DNA from: Tricholoma matsutake
Lineage: Eukaryota > Basidiomycota > Agaricomycetes > Agaricales > Tricholomataceae
Assembly (NCBI GenBank): GCA_026075535.2
Contig: AP026544.2
Location: 11,718,001 to 11,782,000 of the forward strand
Length of the DNA: 64,000 nucleotides
Reading direction: 5' to 3'
Shown here: positions 20,493 to 32,299 of the stretch, one piece after another
How the letters are laid out: every line of letters starts with the position of its first letter
Position numbering within the stretch: the first letter of the stretch is position 1
Notes under the pieces: generated by a model
Databases searched by the model: none
What the model was told of the DNA's origin: nothing
The model's input: only the letters and a program-made list of their open reading frames with translations
Translations under genes and position numbers: made by a program

Positions 20493-22930
20493 ATCGTACG
20501 CCCTCACTGCCTGTCCATAACCGCTTTGAAGTCTTGTCAGTTGAATCCCCAGAGAATGAATCCATTTCTGTGACTGCTCCCCTCTCTGACCCTTCGAAGT
20601 TGGCTAAAGATGTACCTGCTCTCCCCATCTCTCCTTCTACTCCACGTCCCAAAATTAAATCATGGGAGCATAAACTACCACGCAAGTATATTGTGGCATC
20701 CACTCCCTCTGCACATTCCTTGAACCTAGCCATTGAACTGCAGACGACCGACACTGGACAGATACTCGGTGTCTCTGCGCTCCTGGACTCTGGTGCGACT
20801 GGTCTCTTCATCGATTCCCATCTGGTACAACAACATCGCCTAAATACTCACTCACTCTCACGTCTGATACCTGTATATAACGTGGATGGATCCCCAAATA
20901 AAGCTGGTGCCATCCAAGAGGTTGCAGACCTGGTTCTCCATTACAAAGATCATAGTGAGCGTGCCCTTTTTGCTGTCACTCAATTAGGAAAGCAAAAGGT
21001 GATTTTGGGATATCCATGGCTTCAAGACCATAACCCAGAGGTCGACTGGCATACCGGGGAGGTTACCATGAGCCGATGTCCATCCCACTGTTGGACATGT
21101 TTCACAGAAGCCAGGCAAGAACATTGTGGACAGAAGGCGGCGATATGACGTACTCAGAAGTGTCATGCTGGACCCCTGCCTATACCTGAAGTGGAATTGG
21201 AAGGGGTTCCTGATCTAATGCCAGACTTGGATGATGATGATGAGGACCCAGAGGAAGTGGAGGAGGGTGATTGGATCTTCTACACTGTGATTCGCTCATC
21301 GCATGAGGTGTGTGCCACATCGAACATATCCCAACGCCTCGCCGAGGCCTTCCACAACAACAATGCTGCTAAATCCTCTACTAACTCCTTACTCCCTCAT
21401 CTCCATGAGTTTGAAGACGTGTTCTCCAAGGAGTCATTCGACTCTCTTCCTGCGCGCAAGCCATGGGATCACGCGATTGAACTCACCCCTGGTGCAACCC
21501 CTTCATCCTGCAAGGTCTATCCTCTCTCTCCAGCAGCACAATGGCAGCTTGACCAGTTCATCAACGAGCACCTGGCCTCTGGACGTATTCAACCATTGAA
21601 GTCACCCATGGCCTCTCCCTTTTTCTTTGTCAAGAAGAAGGATGGCTCACTTCGACCGGTTCAAGACTACAGAAGGCTCAACAACATCACGGTCAAAAAT
21701 CGCTACCCACTACCCCTCATCTCCAAACTTGTAAACCAGCTCCATGGAGCCCGATACTTCACCAAGCTTGATGTCCGTTGGGGCTATAATAATGTGAGGA
21801 TAAAGGAGGGAGATGAGTGGAAGGCAGCCTTTCGTACCAACCATGGTCTTTTTGAACTGCTTGTCATGTTCTTTGACCTTACTAATAGCCCTGCCACCTT
21901 TCAGACCATGATGAACGACATCTTCCATGAGCTCATCCTTGAAGGCGTTGTCTGCATCTATCTTGACAACATCCTCATCTTCACTTGCACGGTTGAAGAG
22001 CACCGTCGCATCACACGCCTCGTCCTAGAGTGACTTCGACGGTACAAACTCTACCTTCGTCAGGACAAATGCAAGTTTGAAAAGACCAAGATCGAGTACC
22101 TTGGCCTGATTATCTTGGAGGGTCAAGTGGAGATGGATCCTATCAAGGTAAATGGGGTCACAGCTTGGCCAATGCCCACAAACAAGAAGGAGGTGCAGTC
22201 TTTCCTGGGCTTCATCAATTTCTATCGGCGTTTTATCAAGGATTTCTCACATCATGCATGACCACTGTTCGACTTGACAGGAAAGGAGGCATGGAGGTGG
22301 GATAATGCACAACAGGAGGCGTTTGAAAAGCTTAAGGAGATGGTCACTTCCGCTCTGATCCTTACCTTTGCTGATGATTTGCATCCTTTTTGTGTAGAAG
22401 CCGACAGTTCTGACTTTGCGACAGGCACCGTTTTGTCTCAGCAGTCTCCGGAGGACCAGAAGTGGCATCCTGTTGCATTCCACTCCAAAAGCCTTAGTGC
22501 TGTAGAGCGAAACTACGAGATCCATGACAAGGAGATGTTGGCGATAATGCGTGCACTTGAGGAGTGGCGACACTTCCTCGAGGGTGCCCAACACAAGGTG
22601 GAAATTTGGATGGATCACAAGAATCTTGAGTACTTCATGACGGCCAAGAAATTGAACCATCGTCAAGCTCGTTGGTCCCTGTATCTATCTAGATTCGACT
22701 TCTCCTTGCACCACCGTCTGGGTCGCAGCATGGGGAAGACCAATGCCCTATCCCGACGTGCAGACCATGAGGATGGCAGCGGTGACAACCAAAACATTGT
22801 GCTGTTGCAGCCAGACCTGTTCACCATTCAGGCACTGGAAGGCATCGCACCCCAGGGCGAGGAGCGGGACATTCTACATGACATTCGTCGCGCAAACCGT
22901 AGCGGTTTACATGAGGATGTTGTTGCCTGA
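20489..22930 (+). pseudogene. Gypsy1 pol: protease, reverse transcriptase, RNase H
   Basis: The aspartic protease motif LDSGATGLFID is intact (about 20787). The reverse transcriptase spans about 21530-22100 with VKKKDGSLRPVQDYRRLN and LDVRWGYNNVRIKEGDEWKAAF. Its catalytic box reads YLDN instead of YLDD; GACGAC to GACAAC is a CpG to CpA change. RNase H follows (VEADSSDFATGTVLSQ, HDKEMLAIMRALEEWRHFLEG, WMDHKNLEYF). Stops at 21146, 22031, 22259 and 22928 are all TGA and each fits an original CGA. The reading frame is otherwise continuous, so the element is dead but only lightly degraded. Confidence 0.92.
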
Positions 22931-24391
22931 GCTGTTAAAGAACTGAGGAAGGGATCGACCCTTTCCTTACGTGCGGCCGAGTGGGCTGAAAAGGAGGACT
23001 TATTGTATTTCAGGGATCGCATCTATGTTCCCAATGACCCAGACCTTCGCTGGCGCATCATATCCCAACACCATGACTCACAGATTGCTGGCCACCCCGG
23101 ACGCTGGAAGACCTTGGAGCTCACCTCATGGAACTATTGGTGGCCACAAATGTCACGGCTCATTGGTCAGTATTGTCACACTTGTGACCTTTGCTTATGC
23201 ACCAAGGTCCCTCGTCGCAAGCCTATTGGTGAGCTACACCCTCTTCCTGTTCCAGAGAGTCGTTGGGATGTTGTCAGCGTCGACTTTGTGGTGGAATTGC
23301 CAGAGCCAAATGGGTTTGATGTGGTGATGTGCACAGTTGACTCAGTGGGAAAATGCGCTCACTTCATTCCCACTCACACCACTGTCAGTGCCCTAGGTGC
23401 CGCTCGACTCTACCTCCACCATGTGTGGAAATTACATGGACTTCCTGGTGCCTTCCTCTTGGATCGTGGCCCTCAGTTCATGGCAGAGTTCACTCGTGAG
23501 CTGTACCGACTCCTGGGGATCAAACTCCTCGCTTCAACTGCTTATCACCCACAAACTGATGGCCAGACGGAGCAAGTCAACCAGGAACTGGAGCAGTACA
23601 TCCGCCTCTTTGTCAATGAACGCCAGGATGATTGGGATGATCTCCTTCCTTTGGCCGAGTTCGGGTACAACAACCATGTCCATGCTTCCACTCAACAGAC
23701 CCCTTTCCTCTTAGACACTGGATGACATCCACGCATGGGATTTGAACCTCGCCAAACTCCCTCACACATCGAGACAGTGAATGAGTTCACAGAACGCATG
23801 AGGGATAGCTTGGAGGAGGCAAGGGCAGCCTTAGCAAAGGCGAAGGATGACTTGGCGCGATTTTACAACCAGCGCCACTCCCCAACCCCTCAGTACAAGG
23901 TTGGTGATCGAGTTTATCTTGACTCCAGTGACGTCTCCACTACACGTCCATCCAAGAAACTCGCTCATTGCTTCTTGGGACCTTTCCCCATTGTCAAGTG
24001 CGTTGGAACACATGCCTATCGTCTACGCCTCCCAGCCTCCATGCCCAGACTCCATCCCGTCTTCCATGTCGTCAAATTGCTTCCAGCTCCCCCAGATCCA
24101 TTCCCGGGACGCCATTCACACCCACCACCACCACCTACAGTGATCGAGGGAGAACCCCAATATGAAGTCGAGTCAATCTTGGACAGCCATTTGCGTCGAG
24201 GAAAACTCCAGTATTTGGTACATTGGAAGGGTTATGGGTATGAGGAGAACTCATGGGTCGAAGAGTCTGATGTAAATGCCCCTCGGTTAATCAAGGAATT
24301 CCACCGACAGCACACTGCTGCACTGCGTCGCATTCAAGTCACGGACTTTGGTCGTATACGATTTCGAATGCATCGGGGCAATGCATCTTAG
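22931..24391 (+). pseudogene. Gypsy1 integrase and chromodomain
   Basis: The integrase zinc module is visible (HHDSQIAGHPGRWKTLEL.. and CHTCDLC, about 23070-23190). The core follows with SVDFVVELPEPNGFD, LDRGPQFMAEF and STAYHPQTDGQTEQVNQEL, carrying D, D and E at the expected order. One TGA at 23723 interrupts TGRHPRMGF and again fits CGA. The C-terminal frame 23735-24391 ends with the chromodomain (YEVESILDSHLRRGKLQYLVHWKGYG, ENSWVEESDV), which in chromoviruses targets insertion to modified histones. A purine tract (24391-24402) precedes the 3' LTR. Confidence 0.92.
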
Positions 24392-24402
24392 AGAGGGGGT
24401 GA

Positions 24403-25017
24403 TGTAAGGGGACTAGGGGGGTGCCCTGTGTGTTTTTCCTATTTTTTATGTTTGTCCCATATTTTTCCCCACCTCATTTCCTTCTATTCTTCATTTTCTA
24501 TGATTTTTCCGGATTTTATTACTAATTTTCCCTTGCTATCATGTTTGTATATGTTGACACTTTTATATTTAGAGGCGGAGTACCCCTTCCGACACATACC
24601 CCTTGGTATGATGTCATTCGGCGGCCTTGATCCGCCTATCTCTGCCTTTTTCTATTTTTAGGTTATATTTGATTTTTGTCGTCTTCACATATACTGGGCA
24701 TCAGCAAGGGGATCCTTAGAGTTTTCTCTTCGGATTTCCCTTTGCTAGGTGCGCCCCCAATCCCTGTATTATGTAGCATAATTTTAACTTCGGATTTCCC
24801 TTTGCTAGAGGCTCAGGTTGCCCTTAATCTCTGCCTTTTTCTATTTTTAGGTTATATTTGATTTTTGTCGTCTTCACATATACTGGGCATCAGCAAGGGG
24901 ATCCTTAGAGTTTTCTCTTCGGATTTCCCTTTGCTAGGTGTGCCCCCAATCCCTGTATTATGTAGCATAATTTTAACTTCAGATTTCCCTTTGCTAGAGG
25001 CTCAGGTTGCCCTTATA
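24403..25017 (+). repeat. Gypsy1 3' LTR with internal 189-bp tandem duplication
   Basis: It starts TGTAAGGGGACTAG and ends CCCTTATA as in the other two LTR copies, but is 615 bp instead of about 424. The extra length is a tandem duplication with period 189 (24638-24826 and 24827-25015), which includes the TATA-like sequence and the candidate transcript start. The sequence beyond 25017 belongs to the KDZ cluster and does not match the left flank of the element. Confidence 0.92.
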
Positions 25018-25991
25018 CCAGGTCCACTTGTAGGAGCTGGGGGGAAGGGGCTTCAGGCGCTCAAGTTCTGCCTGTGCATTTGCTGCCACCAGTTCTGATT
25101 TTCTTCTTACTGCTGTTTGCCTTGAAGGTTGCCCAGTGCATTGAGGTGGTTTTGATCCCATTGCCAAAGCCTGTGGTTCAGCCTGGAGCTCCTTCAGCAG
25201 GGCAAGCTCATGAACTTGGTGTAATGCTGCTGCTTTCCTGACATTGGCATTCAATGCAGCATCTGCTGATGATTTGCAGCCGTCTATAAACTGAAGTGTA
25301 CTGCGCATTTCATGCAGCATATCATTCAAGAGGCCCTGGAGGTTGATGCAGGATTGGCAATCAGCAGCAGGAGCAGCAACGGCTTGGGAAACAGGAGTGG
25401 CAATGGCTTCGGAAGTGGGAGCAGGTGAGTCAGACTCAGTGAAGTACTGCTTATGTTGATTAAGGCACTGATCCAGGGTGTCGATCCCCATAATGCTGTC
25501 CACTGCTGGTTCACTATGATGTCTCCACCAATCCAGGGCATATGAGGGCACTAGACTGCTGGTAAGTTTGGGGGGGACACCATCATCCAACATGGCCAAG
25601 AGGGATGGATGGAATCCAAGTGGTAGGTGGTCGAAGTTTACCTCAGCAAGACTGTCAGCCAAGGAACAAAGCAGGATCAGCACCTCGAACACCAGGCTGA
25701 TTGATGTGGAGAAGCCGATTTGAGACATGATGCACAGCTGCAATATTTTTGAGTGACAAATCTCTTACTTGATTCATAAAAGATCCTGCTTACAAGCTCA
25801 CAATATAGAACCTTTTGCATCCATTTTTGCTTTAAGACATTTGCCCATTGCATGTGCAACAGGACTTGACGGAAACGAGACTCTGCATACCAAATGATCT
25901 GCTGTGTATGCATTTGGAGCAGACCTTTCAGCCCCGATTGTAAAGAAAAAGGGTTGAAGACTGAGAGACATTTATTTGACATGTTGATCAT
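25018..25991 (-). pseudogene. unrecognised minus-strand gene next to the KDZ transposase, 3'-truncated
   Basis: The longest frame (from 25743 leftward) has a hydrophobic start, a middle with SYALDWWRHHSEPAVDSIMG, and a helical alanine- and glutamate-rich part (ADAALNANVRKAAALHQVHELALLKELQAE). Sequence upstream to 25991 is open in another frame. It ends artificially where the Gypsy1 LTR begins at 25017. It follows the KDZ transposase end by only a few dozen bases on the same strand. I do not recognise the family. Confidence 0.45.
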
Positions 25992-26033
25992 GGTTAGAGA
26001 TCAAGATGATCGAGTTTACATAATAGAGGGTCA

Positions 26034-26714
26034 TAGAGGGGAGATGTAATCAATGATTGCTGATGTAAATGCAGTGTCAGCCCTGAATGCTAATTCGTGC
26101 CATAAAGCCCGCTGACGGTTAGCATAGGCTAGGGGGCCAGGCAAGATATTCTCTGAGTGCAAGGCTGACTGCCACTGTTCACTGTGATAAATGAAATACC
26201 ACACAGTCCACTGCATTTCATATGTGACCAGCAGAAATTCCTCCTTCCATCTATGTCTCTGAGCCTGCGAGCGAAGCCAATGTACTCGCCTGACTATCCA
26301 AGAAGTTCAGTGCAATGCAAAGAATAGCCACAAAATAGATGTACATTCCCAGAATCAATCAGTGGGATCGGGAGCAGGGCCATTAAAGGAAGTGGGAGTG
26401 GGAACAGGAGCAGGTATGGCAGCGGCAGTGGCATCAGGGAAGGCAGTAACACCAGTCTGAATGTGAGAATTTTGCCAAATCCAGGACAGATGAATATTAG
26501 TGGAGCCAGGCATATTTGGGTTCAGAATAGCTGTGCTAGAGTTGAGGTCATCCTTTTTTAACTGCTGAAACATATTTAAGGTGTCAGTGTCACAATCCAG
26601 TGCCACCAATCTGCTTTGGCAATGGTTATACATTCAGGAATGCAGGGCAATTTTATTAACCAACTCCTGGAAAGTGGCTCGTGCTCATGTGCAAACTACT
26701 TTTCTTGGGGCCGC
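26034..26714 (-). pseudogene. KDZ transposase, C-terminal part
   Basis: Reading leftward from 26714: ARATFQELVNKIALHS, MYNHCQSRLVALDCDTDTLN, MPGSTNIHLSWIWQ, an apparent intron near 26460-26300, HWLRSQAQRHRWKEEFLLVTYEMQW, then GPLAYANRQRALWHELAFRADTAF up to a stop near 26031. This is the conserved tail of Kyakuja-Dileera-Zisupton transposases. It continues the protein that breaks off at 30967 on the other strand. The Gypsy3 LTR at 26715-28012 lies directly upstream. One in-frame TGA (near 26685) fits CGA. Confidence 0.85.
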
Positions 26715-28012
26715 TGATGATGCTCAACCTGGAAACTGAAACAAAACCCACAAAATGGCTTCAGATGGTATAACACAAGTCAGAGGAAGGATGTGAGGCC
26801 CTCTAGATGTCACCTGTCAGACTGACCATCAAATAGTCATAAAAGGACTGCTTGTCAAAGCAATTTGAGGCTAAAAGAATGTGTTTCGAGGACTTGCGAT
26901 GATTTTCAAGATGTTGCAATGCTTTTTGAGATGTCACGATATTTTTCGAAGAGGTTTCGAGGAATTTCGAGTGTGCAAATATGTTCGGACACAAGATCGG
27001 GGGACTAGACGAGTAGTAGAAGTGAAGAAAAGGCTAATCAAGAGAAGCGAGAGCAAAAATAGCATAATGCGAGGAATTTTGAGGAATCTCGAGGAAGTTT
27101 AGCATAAAACAACAAACTTCGGACTGAATAAGACTAAACTGTACTCTCCAATCACTGTGATCTGGGAGGAAGACAACGACTTGCTTGTTTTTCTTTGTAT
27201 CTAGTGCATCTTTTTATATAAAATAAAGAAAGTACCTAAAAAGGCTAGAGAACATGAGGCAAACATGTGGAAAACTCGAGGCAAAAGACAATATAAGTAT
27301 ATCAGAAGAATAAAGCGAGCCTAGAAAGGGTGAATATAAGACATGATGAAGAAATAATAAGAAAGAATAGCTAAAACCAGACTGTCCTTGTTATAAATTG
27401 AATAAAAGATTGGAAACTGCTTCAAGCAGATTGTATGTGTGAACATGTGGTCAAAATGTGTTTGATATACTCGATATAGTGTCCCATGTGTCCAGCATGC
27501 ATCCGAAGATTGTTCAAACAGGAAATACTGTGTCCGACAATGTTTTTTGAGGTTCAATGTTTTTCGAAGATTTTCAAAGATTCTTCGGACTTCATTTGTG
27601 GCCTGATATCGGTGCGATATTGCTCGACAATGGGAGGGGATATGTCTGGCATGTGTGCAATGATTATTCAGATAGCAATATAGTGTCTGATGTCAATTTG
27701 CAATGTTCAATGATTTTTGAAGTCCGTTGAGGAAATATAGGACTTGTTCAAAGGCCGATATCGCTGCGATATTGCTCGAAACTGGTTCGGAACCCATCGA
27801 CTATGTTCCAAGTGTATATCCTGAGCTGTAGGAAGGTCGGGGGAATTGTATTATGGCAGCCGAAGGTATATGAAGAATTTCGAGTTGTTGCAAAGAATTT
27901 CGAAGCATTCTTGTGACTTTGTTGAGCTTTGGAGGGGTTCGTATGGATTCTTAGAGCTTCGACAACAATCGTATATGTGTTTTCAAGCTTTAATGACAAG
28001 GTGGACCTATCA
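26715..28012 (-). repeat. Gypsy3 LTR, minus-strand copy
   Basis: On the minus strand it starts TGATAGGTCCACC (28012) and ends GAGCATCATCA (26715), matching the plus-strand LTR at 30968-32296 over about 1.3 kb. A TATA-like TATATAAAA lies near 27212-27220 (on the minus strand TTTTATATAAAATA). Together with the plus-strand copy it forms a 1.3-kb inverted pair around part of the KDZ gene. Confidence 0.85.
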
Positions 28013-30967
28013 CTGATGAGCTGGTTTGGCCATGGATCAACATGGTCAGTTTCTGACATTGATTGACTTACCAAGGCTCATGTACAAATAACAGAGGCAG
28101 TGAGACTATGTCTTGGAGTTTGTTGGATGAATAGATGAACTGCTGCAAGCATATCACTGCTGCAAGCATATCTGTCTCAGACATGGTCAATCGACAACCA
28201 AGTTTGCAACCACTGTTCATTCAATAAATGGGCAATTTGGAGATGCATCAATTGTTTGCTAGGAAGAACACTTTGCCAAACATGTATGCAGGTAACACAC
28301 AGGCAAAATCCCTTCCATCGCATTGAATCTTGGACTGGCATGCACTTTCACAGGGCTGAGTTATGGGAGGTTGGCACATACCTCTTAGTTCAGCACCACA
28401 CAGATCAGCCAATTTGCAATGCTCTTCAGTTCCAAATGGAATATCTGGAAACATTCAAGGACATGAAGGATAAAGCAGAACTAGAGTCGGCCAATTGGGA
28501 AGGTGATGATCAGCATTGGCCTTCATCACATCAATCAGCATTGGCCCCATATCATGAGTTGTGAGTGGCAATGGCAGATGAAGCAGGGGACGATTAAGCA
28601 TTTTTTGATTCCCTTGATGAGCTTCTGATTCAAGCACACAATACATATGTTGATGATAGCCTACAAGACTTCTTTGATGGCGATGATGCACATGAAGTTG
28701 AACATGCTGATGAAGACATCCATGGGTTTGATCCATATTTGCCTAATGCTACTGAAACAGCTGAATGCATGAGGACCGATGCTGCTCCCACTCCCGATGC
28801 TGATGCCAATATTACATTCAGACCACCCACTGCTGATGCCTTGAACAACAGTTACATCCGTGTGGTGCATATGAATGGAATACATTGCTTGACGATGGTT
28901 ACCTGCCCCAGTGTCAAGGGGAGCACAGAATTCCCTTGGACCTGGTAAGCAGTAACTTGCTACCCACCAGCTTCAACAAAATATGCACTCTTTTCACTGT
29001 GCATGTCCTGGATCATTTTTGGCTCTGTAATCTGGAATTGAAGGCATCAGCCTACCAGTTTTACCAATTGATTTGGCACGTCACATTGCCAATGAGGCCT
29101 GCAGAAGTGGTCAACCTCTACCATGAGCTTTGGCGCATGTCCCGCTTATGGCATTGGATGAAAAGATTGAAGTGGGCTGGGTATGGTCACAATCAGAAAG
29201 ATCGATTGAAACCTGAACCAGGATCACTTGCCAACTTCTGTCCAGCTTGTCCTCAAGTAGGCATAAATATACCAGAAAATTGGAAGGACAATGAGAACCA
29301 GTGGATGATTAAGCACCTGCTTTGTGCAGTGGTCTCTAAAATGATATTACACCTTAGATTTGTTTTTAAACACGTATTTGTGGCTGATGGCAATTTCAAA
29401 GCTGACCATGTTTGGCAGAAAAACTCTGATACTGATATATGGCTATGGGATGGAGCTGGGATGGCCCCAAATCAGGCTGAATACAAGCAGTTCCTCCAAG
29501 ATGCCATAGAACAATTAACAGTAAGTACACTTCCCTTGCCACTGCCACTGCCATTGCCACTGCTGTTCCTGTGGCTGTGGCTGTGGCCATTCCCACCCCC
29601 GCTCCCGTGCCCACTCCTGATCTGATCTGATCTGATCCATGCCCCTTTTGCAGAAGGCACCTTGTGAAAATAAATTCCTAGCCATTGTGAATGCTTTTCT
29701 GGCATCGAAGGCATGTGATAGGACTGGAGTAGCTGCCATTGCATGTGTGCAACATGGATGTTATGCACCCAATGCATTGGTAGACTTGTTCCAGGGAGAA
29801 CAGCAAAAGAACATTGACTTTGCTTTCCTTCAAGCACTGAAGCCTACCAGGGTTGAACCTCAACAGGGAGTAATGCTGATTTATGACATTGTCTTCCAGT
29901 ACATCATCTACCTTCTGGAGTGCATTAGTCCACATCTTCCAGCTGACCTCACCATTGACCAGGCCATTGGGTTATGCATGTACATGGTCACAAGTACGAA
30001 TGCTTTTTTTGCTATGCTCCATCTTTCATTCCAGGCTCTGGCATCATAGCAGGAGAAATACTAGAGTCCCTGTGGTCATCACTGAATTCCATTTCCCCAA
30101 CAGTCAGGACAGTGACCTTGCCACATCAGGCAGAAATGCTCGATGATCATGCTATGGACTCAAATCACAAGAAAATGCTTGGCATGACCTCTATGCTGTG
30201 TGCAAAATCTCAAGGAGCCCTTGAGATCTCCACACAACTCGGCAAGTACCATGCTGACCTTACAGCAGCATTTGGTCAACAGGCGGTCCAAAGATGGGAG
30301 GATGAAGTGACTGCAGCAGAATTGCTCAGGCTGACAGATGTTAAGGCCATGGATATCTACACCACTCGGGGATTGGGAGTGGGAGTGGGAACGGCATCGG
30401 CATCAGCATCAGCAATGGGAGTGGCACCAGCATCGGTTCAATCTGTGGTTGAGGAGTGGATTGATTTCACAATCATCATTCAACAAATGCAGTAAGCACT
30501 GCCTAACATACTCATATATCACAACCCATTGTTGGCATACACCAGGATTGAATTATGAGACAAAGTCCACCAACTTGGTACATCACCAAATGTTTCTGAC
30601 ATGCAATCTGTTGAAAGGGAAAGGGAAGCTCTTGCATCGCACATGGAAACTTTAACAGATTTACAAAATGCTGCCAATGGTGCCAACCATGACATTGCTC
30701 CATCACAAATCAGCCATTACAGTGTTGACAACTCTGATGACTTAGACCCTTCAGACAAAGACACACCTACAGCATTGGGGCCTTCACATCTTCCAGCTGA
30801 CAGAAATGCTATTCCAGTTGAGGAGCAACAAGTATACCTCCCATTTAATGGCCCTCTGGCAGAGGTGGAGATTCTGCTCAGGAAGAATCAGGCAAGCCAA
30901 CTGCTGCATTGGCTGTGGGAGCTCATTGTGGACAATTCATTTCAATATTCACACATTATTGGAGAGG
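28013..30967 (+). pseudogene. KDZ transposase, CxC2-like domain and catalytic core (inverted segment)
   Basis: The N-terminal cysteine cluster reads CNHC..WRCINC..LCQTC..H..NPFHRIE..W (about 28205-28330), the CxC2-like domain of KDZ transposases, followed by LWEVGTYLLVQHH. The catalytic part has VVHMNGIH, LDLVSSNLLPTSF, FCPACPQVGINIPENWKDN, VFVADGNFKADHVWQKN, a 133-nt intron (29521-29653), KAPCENKF, ACVQHGCYAPNALVDLF, LIYDIVFQY, a frameshift near 29970, GHKYECFFCYAPSFIPG and GEILESLWSSLNSISPTVRT. A second intron rich in GGGAGTGGGA lies near 30368-30530. The reading stops in YSHIIGE at the Gypsy3 LTR; the remainder lies at 26714-26034 on the opposite strand. Confidence 0.9.
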
Positions 30968-32296
30968 TGATAGGTCCACCTTGTCATTCAAGCTCGGAAA
31001 ACACATATATGATCATTGTCAAAGCTCTACGAACCCATATGAACCCCTCTGAAGCTCTACAAACCTCTACAAAGTCACGAGAATGCTTCAAAATTCTTTG
31101 CAACACCTCGAAATTCTTCATATGCCTTCGGCTGCCATAATACAATTCCCCTGACCTTCCTACAGCTCAGGATATACACTTGGAACATCGTCGATGGGTT
31201 CCGAACCAGTTTCGAGCAATATCGCAGCGATATCGGCCTTCGACCAAGTCCTATATTTCCTTGATGGACTTCGAAAATCATTGAACATTGCAAATTGACA
31301 TCAGACACTATATCACTATCCGAATAATCATCGCACACATGCCAGACGTATCCCCTACCATTGTCGAACAATATCGCACCGATATCGGGCCACAAATGAA
31401 GTCTGAAGAATCTTTGAAACTCTTCAAAAAACATTGAACCTTGAAAAACATTGTCGGACACAGTATTTCCTGTTTGAACAATCTTCGGATGCATGCTGTA
31501 CACATGGGACACTATATTGAGTATATCAAACACATTTCGACTGCATGTGCATGCATACAATCTGCTTGAAGCAGTTTCCAATCTTTTATTCAATTTATAA
31601 CAAGGACAGTCTGGTTTTAGCTATTCTTTCTTATTATTTCTTCATCATGTCTTATATTCACCCTTTCTAGGCTCACTTTATTCTTCTGATATACTTATAT
31701 TGTCTTTTGCCTCGAGTTTTCCACATGTTTGCCTCATGTTCTCTAGCCTTTTTAGGTACTTTCTTTATTCTATATAAAAAGATGTACTAGATACAAAGAA
31801 AAACAAGAAAGTCGTCATCTTCCTCCCCGATCACAGTGATTAGAGAGTACAGTTTAGTCTTATTCAGTCTGAAGTTTGGTGTTTTATGCTAAACTTCCTC
31901 GAGATTCCTCGAAATTCCTCACATTACGCTATTTCTGCTCTTACTTCTCTCAATTAGCCTTTTCTTCACTTCTACTACTCGTCTAGTCCCCTGATCTTGG
32001 GTCCGAACATATTTATGCACTCGAAATTCCTCGAAACCTCTTCAAAAAATATTGTGACATCTTGAAAAGCATTGCAACATCTCGAAAAGCATTGCAACAT
32101 CTCGAAAATCATTGCAAGTCCTCGAAACACATTCTTTTAGCCTCGAACTGCTTCGACAAGCAGTCCTTTTATGACTATTTGACAGTTGGTCTGACAGGTG
32201 ACATCTAGAGGGCCTCGCATCCTTCCTCTGACTTGTGTTATACCATCCAAAGCCATTTTGTGGGTTTTGTTTGGGTTTCCGGGTTGAGCATCATCA
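30968..32296 (+). repeat. Gypsy3 5' LTR
   Basis: It runs from TGATAGGTCCACC to GAGCATCATCA (1329 bp). TATATAAAAAGATG near 31773 is a good TATA box. A primer-site-like TGGAGCCCACCGTGAGG follows at 32300-32316, then gag. Many copies of ATTTCGAA- and CTCGAAA-like words lie in the two ends of the LTR. A third, diverged copy is at about 39063-40121. Confidence 0.85.
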
Positions 32297-32299
32297 TTT

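Noticed and set aside
24403..25017. Two adjacent LTRs or a tandem solo LTR
   Set aside because: Only the inner 189 bp is repeated; the outer parts occur once, so it is an internal tandem duplication.
26715..32296. Long inverted repeats read as terminal inverted repeats of a KDZ transposon
   Set aside because: A TATA box, a primer-site-like sequence, gag downstream of the right copy, and a third copy ending at the same base show that the repeats are Gypsy LTRs in inverted order.
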